Shown here: positions 11,604 through 22,218 of the stretch, one piece after another | Layout of the letters: each line of letters starts with the position of its first letter | Numbering within the stretch: the first letter of the stretch is position 1 | DNA from: Prostheceraeus crozeri | Taxonomy: Eukaryota > Platyhelminthes > Polycladida > Euryleptidae | Length of the DNA: 64,000 nt | Direction: 5' to 3' | NCBI GenBank assembly: GCA_907163375.1 | Contig: CAJQUW010000909.1 | Location: forward strand, 496,001-560,000 | Position numbers and translations under genes: made by a program | Notes under the pieces: model-generated | What the model saw: the letters and a program-made list of their open reading frames with translations, nothing else | The model's database searches: none | Told to the model about the DNA's origin: nothing

Positions 11604-14600
11604 AACAGAAAGGAGCTCATATTTTAGCTGGCAATCACAGCATCACAAAAGAACATTATCAACAGCCCTATAAGTCAGCAAAATTGCTTACAGCTTTTGT
11701 AACATCGTACTCTTGCTTACGTTTCTTTCCCAGGATGTCCCTTTTTTACGAAATGAATGGGATCTTAAGAATTTAGTTCATCGTCCATAGCTGAATGTTG
11801 AATACCTTTTGCTCATTTTTAATGCATTTCATTGTATTAACTAATTTTTTTATGCCTCTAATCTTCCAGCTGGGGCGATTGACATTTTCAGCGTGATACC
11901 ACTGACAATGTTTCGTACTTTCTTATCTATGCAAGTCACAACGGAAGAACAAGGTAAGAAAGGAGATTTTTGTTGAAAACACTTTTTATATAACTGCTTT
12001 GCCTTTAGGTTCGATGGCTGCCAGTATATTCTTCGTGGAAATGGGTTGCGGTTTGTTTGGAGTTTCACTTACTACCTTGATATATCGACAAACAGTAGCA
12101 TGGTATCCTGGCTTTGTTTTCTTACTATTGTCCGGTTTCTCCATTCTAACAATTATTCTGATCCTGTAAGTTCTTGTAAATAGTGTGCTGTTCGATTTGC
12201 TCAAGCACAAGTTCTGTCTAACTAAAGCCGAATGGCCTATTTCGTAGAGACATCCTCCGCGAATTTCAAAAAGAATGCGGAGAGAATTCCATCTTGAAGC
12301 GCCCTGTGTAAAGCAAGGTTGTTGAATCATAACTTTTCCGTTTTCACGGAAAATGTATAGAAATTTTATCGGAAATCATGGTAAAACCATATTTCATTTG
12401 AATTTCACCAAGGATTGAGTTAAATAATAATAATATCTTTATTGCTTCACATAGTTACAGTCGGTGAAAGCATTACAAAAGCACAAGAATACAAAATTTT
12501 ATAAATGATCAACGAACGCGTTCAGTTTTTGCGAATGGTGGACGCAAAGTGCACTGAGAACGAATTAGTCGACAGTGATGTGGTTGGAACATAACAGACA
12601 AGGGGTGAGAAGACGACCCCTCAATTGATGAAATCATTTTGTAACACATCTTTGTGGCAACTTCGATGAATGAAGGAAACTCATTCGAATTGATAATCCT
12701 AAACACTCGCTTCTCCAAGCGCATTATTTTATTAAATCTATAGTCAGGTGGATTGCAATAAACTGGATAAGCAAATAAAAATATGGAGCGAATAAAAGCT
12801 CCATCCCATATGATCTGTACATAAGGGTAGCAGGGCAACCCGATCTCTTAAGATTGTACATGACGTAAAGTCTCTTCCTCGCTTTCATAACCAAATCATC
12901 CAAATACAAATTCCACTTCATGTCAGTAGAAAAACTAACGCCTAGAATGCGAATGTATGAGACCTGACACAAGGCATTACCATCTGGAAAATAAACATCA
13001 GACAAAACCAGATTCTTTTTTGTTACAATGTCCATTACAAAACACTTATTTTTATTGAGAGGCAAGCCAATATCGGAGGACCATCTATCAATGCTATTAA
13101 GCTCTTGCTGGAGATTATCTTCAGAGCTGTCTCGAATAAAATGAAGGAAGGTAACATCATCGGCATAGCGCACCATGATGGTATTCCAACAAACAGCAGA
13201 AAGCAAATCAGTAGCCAAGCAGAACAATACTGGCCCAATTACACTTCCTTGAGGGACACCACTTGGTGCACAACTCCAATCAGATGTCACACCACCGATA
13301 AATTTTACTCGCTGTCTTCGACAAGACAAGAAACTATACACCCATCTGACTACAAAATTAGGCAAATCAAACTTGACACAAGCTGAAACAATAGTAGAGT
13401 GCAGCAATTTATCAAAAGCCTTAGAAAAATCAGTTGTCACAATTCTAACAGCGCATGTGCATTAAAGTGATGCATGTCTTATGATTAGCTTGGGTCTCTT
13501 ATTCTTTATCAAAAATGGGCTTAAAAAATAATTCCCATTAATGTCAATGGATTGAAAATTGAGTGCCAGGAAATATCTTTCAAAAAAAGAACTTCAATGT
13601 GAATTTCAATTGAAAGCACTGTACATTCATTTTAAAAAAAGGCACTTGATTAATTGACTTGTAAACTTGAAATAAACAAAAACAATTAATGAAATGTTGG
13701 CGCAATACTGACTTCGATCTACTTTTGTACGCGTTCTATACAATTCATGTAATCTTACGTCGCAAAGTGCATCTCTAAATGAAGCACTTAAATGCAAAAC
13801 ATTTAGCATGCTTCGTAATTACAATTTTTTTTAAACACTGTTCTGTTGGTCATGTTAATGACTTGTTGCGAGGTTTATCGAACAGGAGCAACAACTTTGC
13901 GATAGCTTCAACAAAAAACACCACGTAAATTGCAGAATTAGATTGTTTAAGCGCATCACTTTGCTAGAAATGCAAACTGACTCAAGGCGATGGCACATGC
14001 AGGAACTTATAGTGTACTAAGTGGGCAAAAAAGACATTTCAATACCTTGCAGAGATAGAAAAAATAGTCGTGCGTCGCTTGCGGATTGCTGTGAATCCCT
14101 TCAAAATGCTCCGATTGCCACGATTCCTTCAGATTTGAAGAATTCAAATCATTGCGCAAAAGTTTTCTCGATAATGTTGGGCCCTTCCGATGATTATTAA
14201 AAAAGTATCAGGCGCACGAAAATCTTTCACAAACTTCTGTGTAGAACTGGACATCGACTGTGTCTCCTTGATATGTGATCCGGTTGATAACAGTCACTGT
14301 AGCTTCACTCAATTTGGCGTGTTTAATGTTGAACTGGCTGCTCATTATTCGATTGTTATGGTACTATGTCAGCGGATTGTGCCATCTCATTAACGCTACA
14401 TGTTCCAATGTTCCCTTTCTAGTCAAACAGGAGTATAAACGAGCTCTCTTATTTGTGCTCAAAACTAAAAGCTGACTAAGCGATATAGCCTAATTAACCG
14501 GCGACAGTGGACAACACACCGTTGACATCATGACATTTTAATTTCTCTATCTACAGTGCCAAATACGCTACAGCGATGAAGCGACATGAAAAATGTCAGA

Positions 14601-15069
14601 CGATGCTGCAAGCTGAGGCATTGAAGCTTTATAGCTGAGGCGCATTTAGCCGTTTCTAGTATAAGACATCAATTTTGATTTGCATGTGTTATTATCATTA
14701 TCATACATGACATAAGGAGAAACAAATGACACCATAGATGGAAGCACCATTGCAATCGTTATAGCAGATATCTATGTACATGTACATATTGGAGCAGTTT
14801 TCCCTACAAATATTGCAAATTGTCAGGTTAATGATTTACATAGAACACTTTCCCATGAGGTTGATGATATTTTTTATTAGATGATCAATTTAATTACTAA
14901 AATCTACATGTAATCTGATAAACCTTGTATTTACTCATTTTAAATTTCTTGTAATTTCAGGTTGACACTCTACTTGATGAAACGTCACCGAAAAAAGAAT
15001 GCGGCAGATACTTTATCAGAGGGAAAAATAACTTACGTCAACAATGCAATGGATGAAATAACAAGCTGA
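9606..15069 (+). CDS. SLC46-family proton-coupled transporter (four exons, 485 aa)
   Basis: Four exons join in frame: 9606-10713, 11870-11953, 12009-12165 and 14961-15069, all with GT-AG introns (1156, 55 and 2795 nt) and matching phases (1, 1, 2). The product is 485 residues, close to the 450-490 usual for SLC46. Seen: an acidic N-terminus (residues 1-18), a first hydrophobic segment (23-50), an extracellular loop with NLT (57) and NAS (72) glycosylation sites, the MFS motif A as SDKYGRK (115-121), a glycine-rich helix GGGIGG (161-166), the SLC46-like SYLADIT...QRAFRF (173-187), a basic central loop (241-250) and further hydrophobic segments to a basic tail. SLC46 members carry folates, peptidoglycan fragments and related solutes across plasma or lysosomal membranes with protons; the substrate here cannot be told. 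The start ATG lies in a good context (aaaatgg) and no earlier in-frame ATG is compelling. No poly(A) signal was identified. Confidence 0.9.
10714..11869 (+). other. SLC46-like intron 1
   Basis: Intron of 1156 nt, from gtaagtg to cttccag. It contains a strong hairpin at 11165-11229 and a GA microsatellite at 11556-11599; the rest shows nothing recognisable. Confidence 0.8.
11556..11599. repeat. (GA)n microsatellite
   Basis: About 43 nt of uninterrupted GA repeats within intron 1 of the SLC46-like gene. Confidence 0.95.
11870..11953 (+). CDS. SLC46-like gene, exon 2
   Basis: Exactly 84 nt; acceptor cttccag and donor caag|gtaag. Adds a segment reading ...IDIFSVIPLTMFRTFLS... and ending in EEQG, which fits the loop between late transmembrane helices in SLC46 proteins. 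Confidence 0.85.
12009..12165 (+). CDS. SLC46-like gene, exon 3
   Basis: 157 nt between acceptor tgcctttag and donor ct|gtaagt. It encodes two hydrophobic stretches separated by an RQTVAWYPG turn, the last membrane helices of the protein. The intron before it is only 55 nt. Confidence 0.85.
12426..13455 (-). mobile_element. 5'-truncated CR1/L2-like LINE in SLC46-like intron 3
   Basis: A reverse-transcriptase fragment lies antisense to the host gene. Seen from 13440 down: DFSKAFD (RT motif), SGVPQGSVIGP, the catalytic VRYADD, then KCLGV-like and DMKWN blocks and a C-terminal tail with LEKRVFRIIN. One frameshift near 12800 separates the frames (13440-12724 and 12838-12509). The 3' end follows at once, with aataaag and a short ATT-repeat tail near 12426, as usual for this LINE group. 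The 5' truncation near 13455 is typical of incomplete reverse transcription. Its insertion in an intron leaves the transporter exons whole. Confidence 0.8.
13931..14455 (+). mobile_element. family B hAT-like MITE, copy 1 (in SLC46-like intron 3)
   Basis: About 525 bp that aligns from end to end with copies at 15522-16043 and 51511-52029. The ends are worn (tgcagaattag instead of cacagaattag) and I see no clear target duplication, so this looks like the oldest of the full-length copies. Confidence 0.75.
14961..15069 (+). CDS. SLC46-like gene, exon 4 (terminal)
   Basis: Starts after the acceptor gtaatttcag, in phase with exon 3, and ends at TGA 15067-15069. It encodes the rest of the last helix and a basic, hydrophilic cytoplasmic tail (MKRHRKKN... 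) of about 35 residues. Confidence 0.85.
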
Positions 15070-15521
15070 CATTTTTTGTGATTTATGGAGACATAAGTGA
15101 TGATGCTATAAAACGCCAAGGAGATCTGCACATCGAGGCTACGACAGGAGGGAATTCGCTCATTTTAATAGACAGATTTAAACGCTATCTATGGTACTAT
15201 TCCATGTAATTCATAGTCTTTTGCAGTAATGAATTAGTGTGGGTACAGTATGTAGTGAACTATTACTATAAAATTCAATGAAGAAGTCATAAAAACAGCA
15301 AACAAACGATGATGCATTCTTGCAGCATTTAGAGAGAAAACTATATATGATATATCGATTGCATTGATTTATTTATAAACTTATTATGTGACATAAAAAG
15401 TATGATAGTATCATAGATATCTAAAGACTCGGACTTTGTGCAATGTGCAAAGCCTGATTCTAACCCAATGAAGATGAAACTCATACCGATTTCTACATCA
15501 ATCAGTGGACACTGATGCCGT

Positions 15522-16043
15522 CACAGAATTAGATTGTTTAATCGTATCACTTTGCTAGAAGTGCAAGCTGATTCAAACAAATGGCACATGCAGGAACTTA
15601 ATAAGTAGGCAAAAAGAAATTTTTAATACCTTATAGAGATAGGAAAAATAGTCGTGCGTCGCTTGCGGATTGCTCTGAATTCCTTCAAAATGCTCCAATC
15701 GCCACGAATCCGTCAGATTCGAAGAATTCAGATCATTGCGCAAAAGTTTTCTCGATATTGTTAGGTCCTCCGATCACTTTAAAGAAAGTTAGCAGGCGCA
15801 CGAAAAAACGTTCACAAACTTCTCTATAGAACTGGACATCGACTGTGTCTCTTTGCTGTGTGATCCGGTTGATAACAGTCACTTAAACCTCGCACAATTT
15901 GGCGTGTTTAATGTTGAACTGGCTGCTCATTGTTCGATTGCTATGGTATTTAGTCAGGAGATTGTGCCATTTCATTTACGTTACATGTTCCAATGTTTCC
16001 CTTCTGGTGAAACAGCAGAAGAGGCGACCTGTCTTATTCTGTG
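15522..16043 (+). mobile_element. family B hAT-like MITE, copy 2
   Basis: 522 bp with end CACAGAATTAGA at the left and its inverted form, slightly changed, at the right (cttattctgtg). The flanks are gatgccgt (15514-15521) and gatgccgc (16044-16051), an 8-bp target duplication with one change. No protein; hAT affinity is inferred from the 8-bp duplication. Confidence 0.85.
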
Positions 16044-16051
16044 GATGCCGC

Positions 16052-18352
16052 AGTTGGTATTATTGTCCGCTGAATTTCTTTGAAATTGCATTGGGTTGAA
16101 AACTGTATTATTGTCCGGAAGAGGCATTCTATGTCAAATCTTCATAGAAATTATGCAATAGTCAGAATTTTAGAGCAAAGCTTCTCGGATATCCATACAA
16201 AAAATATAGACTATCACTTCTGAATAATTGCTTGTAGACATCGCCATAGATCTCATCTTCATTGGGTTAGAATACCAATAATATCCACTTCTATCGGACA
16301 TGCAAAATTCCTCGGACACCAGCTTGTCCTCGGAATCTCACTGTAAACGGTCACCTTCTAGAATCGAAGAAACCTGCATCCTAAAGCGCCAAACACCAGA
16401 ATTTTAGGAGGTCGTCCCAAGTCTTAAAGTCCATCCACTGAAATAGGCAATTACCCTGCCGTCTTAGCACAGATCTCTTTGTCAAACACTATGTAGTTAA
16501 TATAATTGTCGTATGCGTATCAATCGTCTTTCAAATTAATACTGGCATCAAATGGAAGGCTTTCAAGAAGACAGAGGACCGTCATCACTGTCGCAATCAG
16601 GTTTTGTCTTTTGTTAGTGCCGCTCTGGACGCTAATCCCATTTTTCCATGATTCAGAACAACTCGACAAAAGATGTCATTCTTCTGTGCACTTATCTCTG
16701 TTAAAGAGCGGTCTCCATGAAATTGCTAGATGTTTTGCATGATTTCTATTCATTTGTGACATGCCAATGTAACTTTCTGATTTTTAATTGATAAAGTAAA
16801 CACTTTTAATGACCAAGCATGAATTTTGGATTGGCTAATTGCAAAAGCTTCCTATAATTTCGTCCATTTCCGATATTTCCATAGATTTTTCTATAACAGA
16901 TGCTCCCTCATAAAAAACAAAAAAAATCAATGCTAGATTTCTGTTGTGAGGTTACATAGTCTCAATACTTGTTTATATCAATAAAATAGTACTTACTTTT
17001 ACGTACTACTAACAATAAGTTCATAAGTAGAAAGTGTTAGTTGACATTTATTTTTTATCGTTGTGCCAACACGTCTGTCGACCTCTGCCATAGGTTCTCC
17101 ATCATCGGCTGATGGCAGCTGAAGAAGAGATAGCCAATTCAGTAAGAAACACACGTTTTCAGGGGCTGGTGAAGGATTTGAATAGCTTCACGGATTGTTC
17201 TGTTGCATACAAAGAGGCAATTTAATGATTTCTTTTTATTCCAAAACAAAGAATAGAAGTATAAAGTATTGCACCGAATTTTTAAATTGTATATTGTTTT
17301 CTATGATCCATTGCAATTAATGCATAGAATAGTCTTACGATGTTTTCAGAAATTAGGCAAAAGTTGCAATTGTTTTAGAACACGCTTTGTCGTTAAAATT
17401 TCTGCAATTAAAATTGATATATCGGTATATATTTTATAGGCTTTAACACAACAGAAGTTCTGTTGCACTCTCTGGTGGATAAATGCAAGCCATTTCCAAG
17501 CAAAAAGAAAAACTGAGGCTAAATGTAAGATCCATTTAAATAGAATTAGAGCTTTTATTTGTCTTGCAGGAAAGGTGTGCGACTTTATACATCATGTAGT
17601 ATATTTACAGAATGTAACCTGTTAGAAATGTGCTAGACTTAGGCTAAAACTTACAACAAAGTATACTCATTCGATTTTCACACGCATTCATGCCAGAAAT
17701 ATTTGTTGGCCGATGAGCATGGAACTATAGTTGAAATAAAACTATCAAATTAAAGTTAACAGGCGGAAAACCGATGTACATAACTTCAATAGGTTAGTAA
17801 CGCAAATGAAAGATTGAGTTGGGGTTTGGGAGGATGGGTTATCATGTTCCCTTCTTGAGGCCGGTGCAATACCTGCCCCAAACACGTGCCGGTGTCCCTC
17901 CCGCAAATCAGCTGCATTTTCTACTTACATTTTATTTAATTTCAACAATATTTTGCATTTTGTGGATTCAGAGTCGAAGTCACGGAGTCCTATCATTTGG
18001 CGTGAGTCGGATCAGGAAAATCTTAGATAAAGGGAATCTACACAAATCGGGGCAAGGAAGCAATTCGGAGATGTACTCATGAATTTTCACTCTCAACATT
18101 GACACGTCGACATTCTAGTTCTCAGGTGTTTATGATATTACAGATTGTAAGTTCGCCTGGGCGTTGACTAGAACGATGTCCACAAAGTTGAACAAATTAG
18201 ACAATTGATTCCTGGGCAGCCATAGACGTTGAATTTGGTCCTGCAGCAACCCAACATTACCCAAACGTACTTGCAACATCCAGAATGGTCGAAGCTGAAC
18301 CTGAAGCTGGTTGAGTTATGACTGCATGGCTTTCCGTGCGGCTGGTGATCAT
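16052..18352. other. no gene recognised
   Basis: About 2.3 kb without a recognisable gene or repeat partner. A small GC-richer patch at 17820-17910 has weak inverted symmetry (gggagg ... cctccc). Confidence 0.5.
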
Positions 18353-18372
18353 TTAACCCTTTCGATGCCATC

Positions 18373-18542
18373 GACGATATATTCGTCCGGGACTGTCATC
18401 AATTTTACTGCCCCATGCTTTAGCAATAGAAGGCCATCTTGCTGCCATTGACGAAATATTCGTCAGTATTCAGCGATATTTTCTATGCCACTCAATATCA
18501 GGATACTTGTTTTTTGCAATGCCAATGACGAAATATTCGTCA
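18373..18542. repeat. left subterminal palindromes of the piggyBac element (3 copies)
   Basis: Three copies of a palindrome close to TGACGAAATATTCGTCA have their GACG at 18373, 18450 and 18527, a spacing of exactly 77 bp. They probably serve as transposase binding sites; that role is inferred from position and symmetry. Confidence 0.8.
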
Positions 18543-18829
18543 CTGCTAAATATGAGCTCAGTGACAATACAATGTGTAATAGAATGTTTCCTCAGTGCCA
18601 GAGAATTGCAGAAAAAGCAAGAATTTTAGAACAAATATATCTACTTGCTTATTCACAACATGTACTGCCGACATACAGTAAATAAGTGCATGGTAATCAT
18701 CATTGAATACTATACCTCGTACCAATGAGACAAACATTACTACTTGTATTTCATTACATGTGATTACGAATAGTTCAATCGCATGCGTGGCAAAGTTCAA
18801 AGCAAGGCACAATACACAAGGGAATGGAA

Positions 18830-19379
18830 TTACAATTTATCTTTGCAGATTTTCTTCGATGTACAAACGGCACATCGTCGAAAGGTGCTCTTGTTTTCCT
18901 TTTGTGAAGGAATTAGTTTCGGATAATGAGCAACCTTGAATTGAAGCCGTATAGGTGTATCACCGGTGAAAGATCTTGAAGGTCGTCTCACTGAGCTCAT
19001 AGAAGTCAATTGATTGATAAGGTTAAGTAAAAATTGTTTCTTTGACACATTGTGATCAGATGAAAAAACCACGAATGAGTTATGAATTACAAAATCAAGG
19101 AGCATAAAATAGAGCTTTTTGTACCACTTTGTCGACTTTCTGACTATCGTATAAGTGTCAATAACCTGCGCCAGTTTTGAAAAAGTATCGGAATGCAGCA
19201 AGCTCACTATCAAATTTTTCGTCGATCCCAGGATGAGCAGTGAACGGAAATGAAGGACGTAGCTCTACATTATCGGACCATGTACCAGTAAATTCGTCTT
19301 CTTCACTATCACTCTCGTCGTGTGAAACAGAAAACTCCGAGAGATTGCTTTCCAAATCACTTTCGTCAGTACCAGACAC
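18830..19379 (-). pseudogene. piggyBac transposase remnant, catalytic core missing
   Basis: The - strand frame 19379-19158 encodes a serine/acidic-rich N-terminus followed by FTGTWSDNVE... and a DELAAF-like block (IDEKFDSELAAFRYFF), the start of the piggyBac DDE domain. A second, overlapping frame (to 18830) continues with RKSTKWYKKLYFMLLDFV, a domain that lies near the C-terminal end of the catalytic part, and then a cysteine-containing tail (RRCAVCTSKKIC). The roughly 250-300 residues that should lie between, including the catalytic aspartates, are absent, so an internal deletion is inferred. The element could only move with help from another copy. Confidence 0.8.
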
Positions 19380-21665
19380 AGATTTAGAGAGGGAACAGAT
19401 GAACTATTTACACAACTGCGTGAAGCCCGTAAACACAGGACGGGAGAGACACTGATGTGCGATAGACAGGCAAGAAACAAATCGCGATATGATTACAGCG
19501 ATAACTTTCGCAGGGTAAACATACTTGAAAACTATCATTGTCATGTTGTCAAATGATTTCTTTGTCAACAAAGTAAGCAAACTCAATGAATTGTATCACA
19601 TACTTATCAATTAGTGAATAAAGTACCCAAGATATTGAACCTCTTTTAGATCAATTCAACATTTAATTTTAATTCCTATTCATCGCATAATGATTTTGTT
19701 TTAGATGAGGATGTATCCATGCTCCAAGTTTTGATCAGACACTAGACCTAAAAAATAAGAAATATAGGAATTTTTCAAAAGATATTGAAGAAATATAAGA
19801 TTTTCCAGCAAATTATCGGAAAGTATAGGATTTACCTCATGCAAAGTAAGAAAATAAAATTTGTTTTATTGAAAAATTATTGATCCTTACAAAGATCAAC
19901 AAAATTTATTAAATTTGTTTTCCAAATGATAAGTCAAAATGAATGGCTAGCTCAATTATGTTCTTAATTGGCCGATGCCATTTTGAATAATCCCCAAAAC
20001 ATAGGAGAACTTATTGAGGTTATCTATGTATGAGAAAAAGAAATAAACAGGAATGGTGCAATTGATGTTAGTATATGAAACTAATTCTGGAATGTTAACA
20101 AATTATCCATAGAAAATAAACTCGATGTAAAAACCACAGTGGAAACATGCATCTTCTGTCTGTATAATAGCAACTCTCCTCCGTCTGAGTTAGCAATAAG
20201 TTGGTTTCATAAAATGAACTACAATCGATTTGGTAACAAAAATTTATAAGCAATCAACAATAATTACAAAATGTTGGTAACAGATAAACTATAGGAATAA
20301 AAAATATCTACAGAATAATTATTGATAAAAACAGTTGATCAAATATTAGAATATATTATTGAAAGTCAGGAAAGGAAATCGTGTATTGATACAACTTGGT
20401 GGGAACATAAATTTCGTTTAGACTATTGTTTCAATTCAATCCCTAGATTTCCCGTGTTTGTAGGCAGATATCATAGGTATAATATATAAACTGATAAATG
20501 ATCAAGAATTTAGTAAATTTCTTAAATGCTGTATGAACAGACAGACAAATTATGAAAAGCGATAGGTTAAATTAATAAAACTAAGAAGCTTATTCGATAT
20601 CTAGAAGTATCATTCAGGATGGCCAACGTTTGGGTTTCATTGAAGTCATCGTATATGTACTTTATCATTCAAATTCATTTATACACACTAAGCTTTCAGT
20701 TTTTATTCATTTATCTCAGAAAAATTCGGTATGGAGATGTATACAATCAGGAAAGTTCAAATCATGAACCTCCTTTAAAAAAGGTAGATTTTAAGATGAG
20801 TTGAACTTTAAAAACATTGAGTTTCTTTCTTTTTGTCCAACTTTCTCTGTTTTATCTGTTTTTTTTTCAATTTAGAGTGAACGACCGTTAACTTTTCGTG
20901 AGCCGTTTCCAGCACTGATTGGGCCACGCTCACATCCAAAAACTCTATCATTGAATGTTTTCTTCAATTTTTCGTTGCCGATTTGAAGTATAACGCTAGC
21001 CGTTCGAATCTCTGTTCGTACACTGAGGAACACAGCATGAAGTCATCATTGCTTTGGAATTATCTTGAAAAAATAACAGGTCAGATTTAGCACAGCTCAC
21101 TTATTGCGATATCTGAAGTAAACATCTGTAACGACTAACGAGTTATCATTTCATTAAATCTAAATTCCCTCTAAGCAACCCTACGGAATTGCTGTAGAAT
21201 GATGCATGTTGACATTAATTTATCTCAAAATAGACTTAGCATACAGATATGTCACATACATGAGCATAATCATCAAATTGTCAAAAATGTGAGATATTAT
21301 CGCCTCAACGCGATAAGCATCCGTTCTGACCAACACATTTCTTGCCTGTCTATCGCAAATTGTCATCAAAGTAAACACCGATCGACGGGCTTCAACGCCG
21401 TCAGCGTGAATTGCGGAAAGCAGTTCATCTGTTCCTCTCTAAATCTGTGGTACCAGACGACATTAGGACGAAAATGATTTCAAATACGGTGTCTAGGGTA
21501 AGGAGAGAGTCTATTTACATGTAGGTCATATCTAAAAATAGGAATGATATCAAACCAGGTATCGAATGAAAGCTCTCACCACAACGCAGTTCACTGTGCT
21601 GACGAAACAGCATGTTATTGACCTCGTTAAAAAATATTCAGGATCGAAGCACTTTAAACGCCAAT

Positions 21666-21876
21666 GACGAGAATATCGTCATTGGCAATTGGTTGCAAAT
21701 TTACTGCAGACGAAATATTCGTCTTTGGCACTAAGAGAAAGTATAAATGAAATTACCTGGCACATGAAAATCATTTAGTTAGTGACGAAATATTCGTCAT
21801 CGGCAGACACAAGCCAATCTATTCCAATCATCAATGGCAGAGAGTGATGGTGATATTATTGACGAATATTTCGTCT
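21666..21876. repeat. right subterminal palindromes of the piggyBac element (4 copies)
   Basis: Four palindromes of the same type start (GACG) at 21666, 21709, 21784 and 21861; the last three are 75-77 bp apart, like those at the left end, and the first pair is 43 bp apart. Confidence 0.8.
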
Positions 21877-22218
21877 ATGGCAATAAACATAGCCATCAAT
21901 TCCAAATACATGTGGCATCGAAAGGGTTAAGATTGTACATTGTCAGTTCGCTTATTGAGGGAAATTGTTCATGTATAGCAGGGTAGTACTGTAATGTTCA
22001 AGCAGTTCAGTGAATTTTAGTGTTTGGTAGATATTTTCGTAGAATTGCGCTCCGGTATCAGTTTCTTTTTATCACTGATTAAGTTAGTGGAAAGATCTTT
22101 TAGTGAGTTAATCAAGATCTAGTTAGTGGAACACAGTGAATTTTCTAATTGAAGTCTGATGGTTTTTCAAAAAATATACTCTCCTCATCTATTCTCTATT
22201 ATTTTTAAAAGGTCCGTG

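Larger units (their letters stand above)
18357..21926 (-). mobile_element. piggyBac element, internally deleted
   Basis: 3570 bp flanked by TTAA on both sides (18353-18356 and 21927-21930), with perfect 14-bp terminal inverted repeats CCCTTTCGATGCCA. Both are hallmarks of piggyBac. Inside each end there is a regular series of palindromes (see separate entries). The only recognisable coding parts are the N- and C-terminal pieces of a piggyBac transposase on the - strand at 18830-19379; the remaining 2.2 kb to the right has no coding signal I can identify. Confidence 0.9.

Noticed and set aside
14190-16083. Pair of similar open frames reading ...NVELAAH... in two places
   Set aside because: They come from two copies of non-coding MITE family B; the third full copy breaks the frame.
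18373-21876. CRISPR-like spacing of repeats
   Set aside because: The regularly spaced palindromes are subterminal repeats of a piggyBac element in animal DNA; there are no spacers of uniform length or cas genes.
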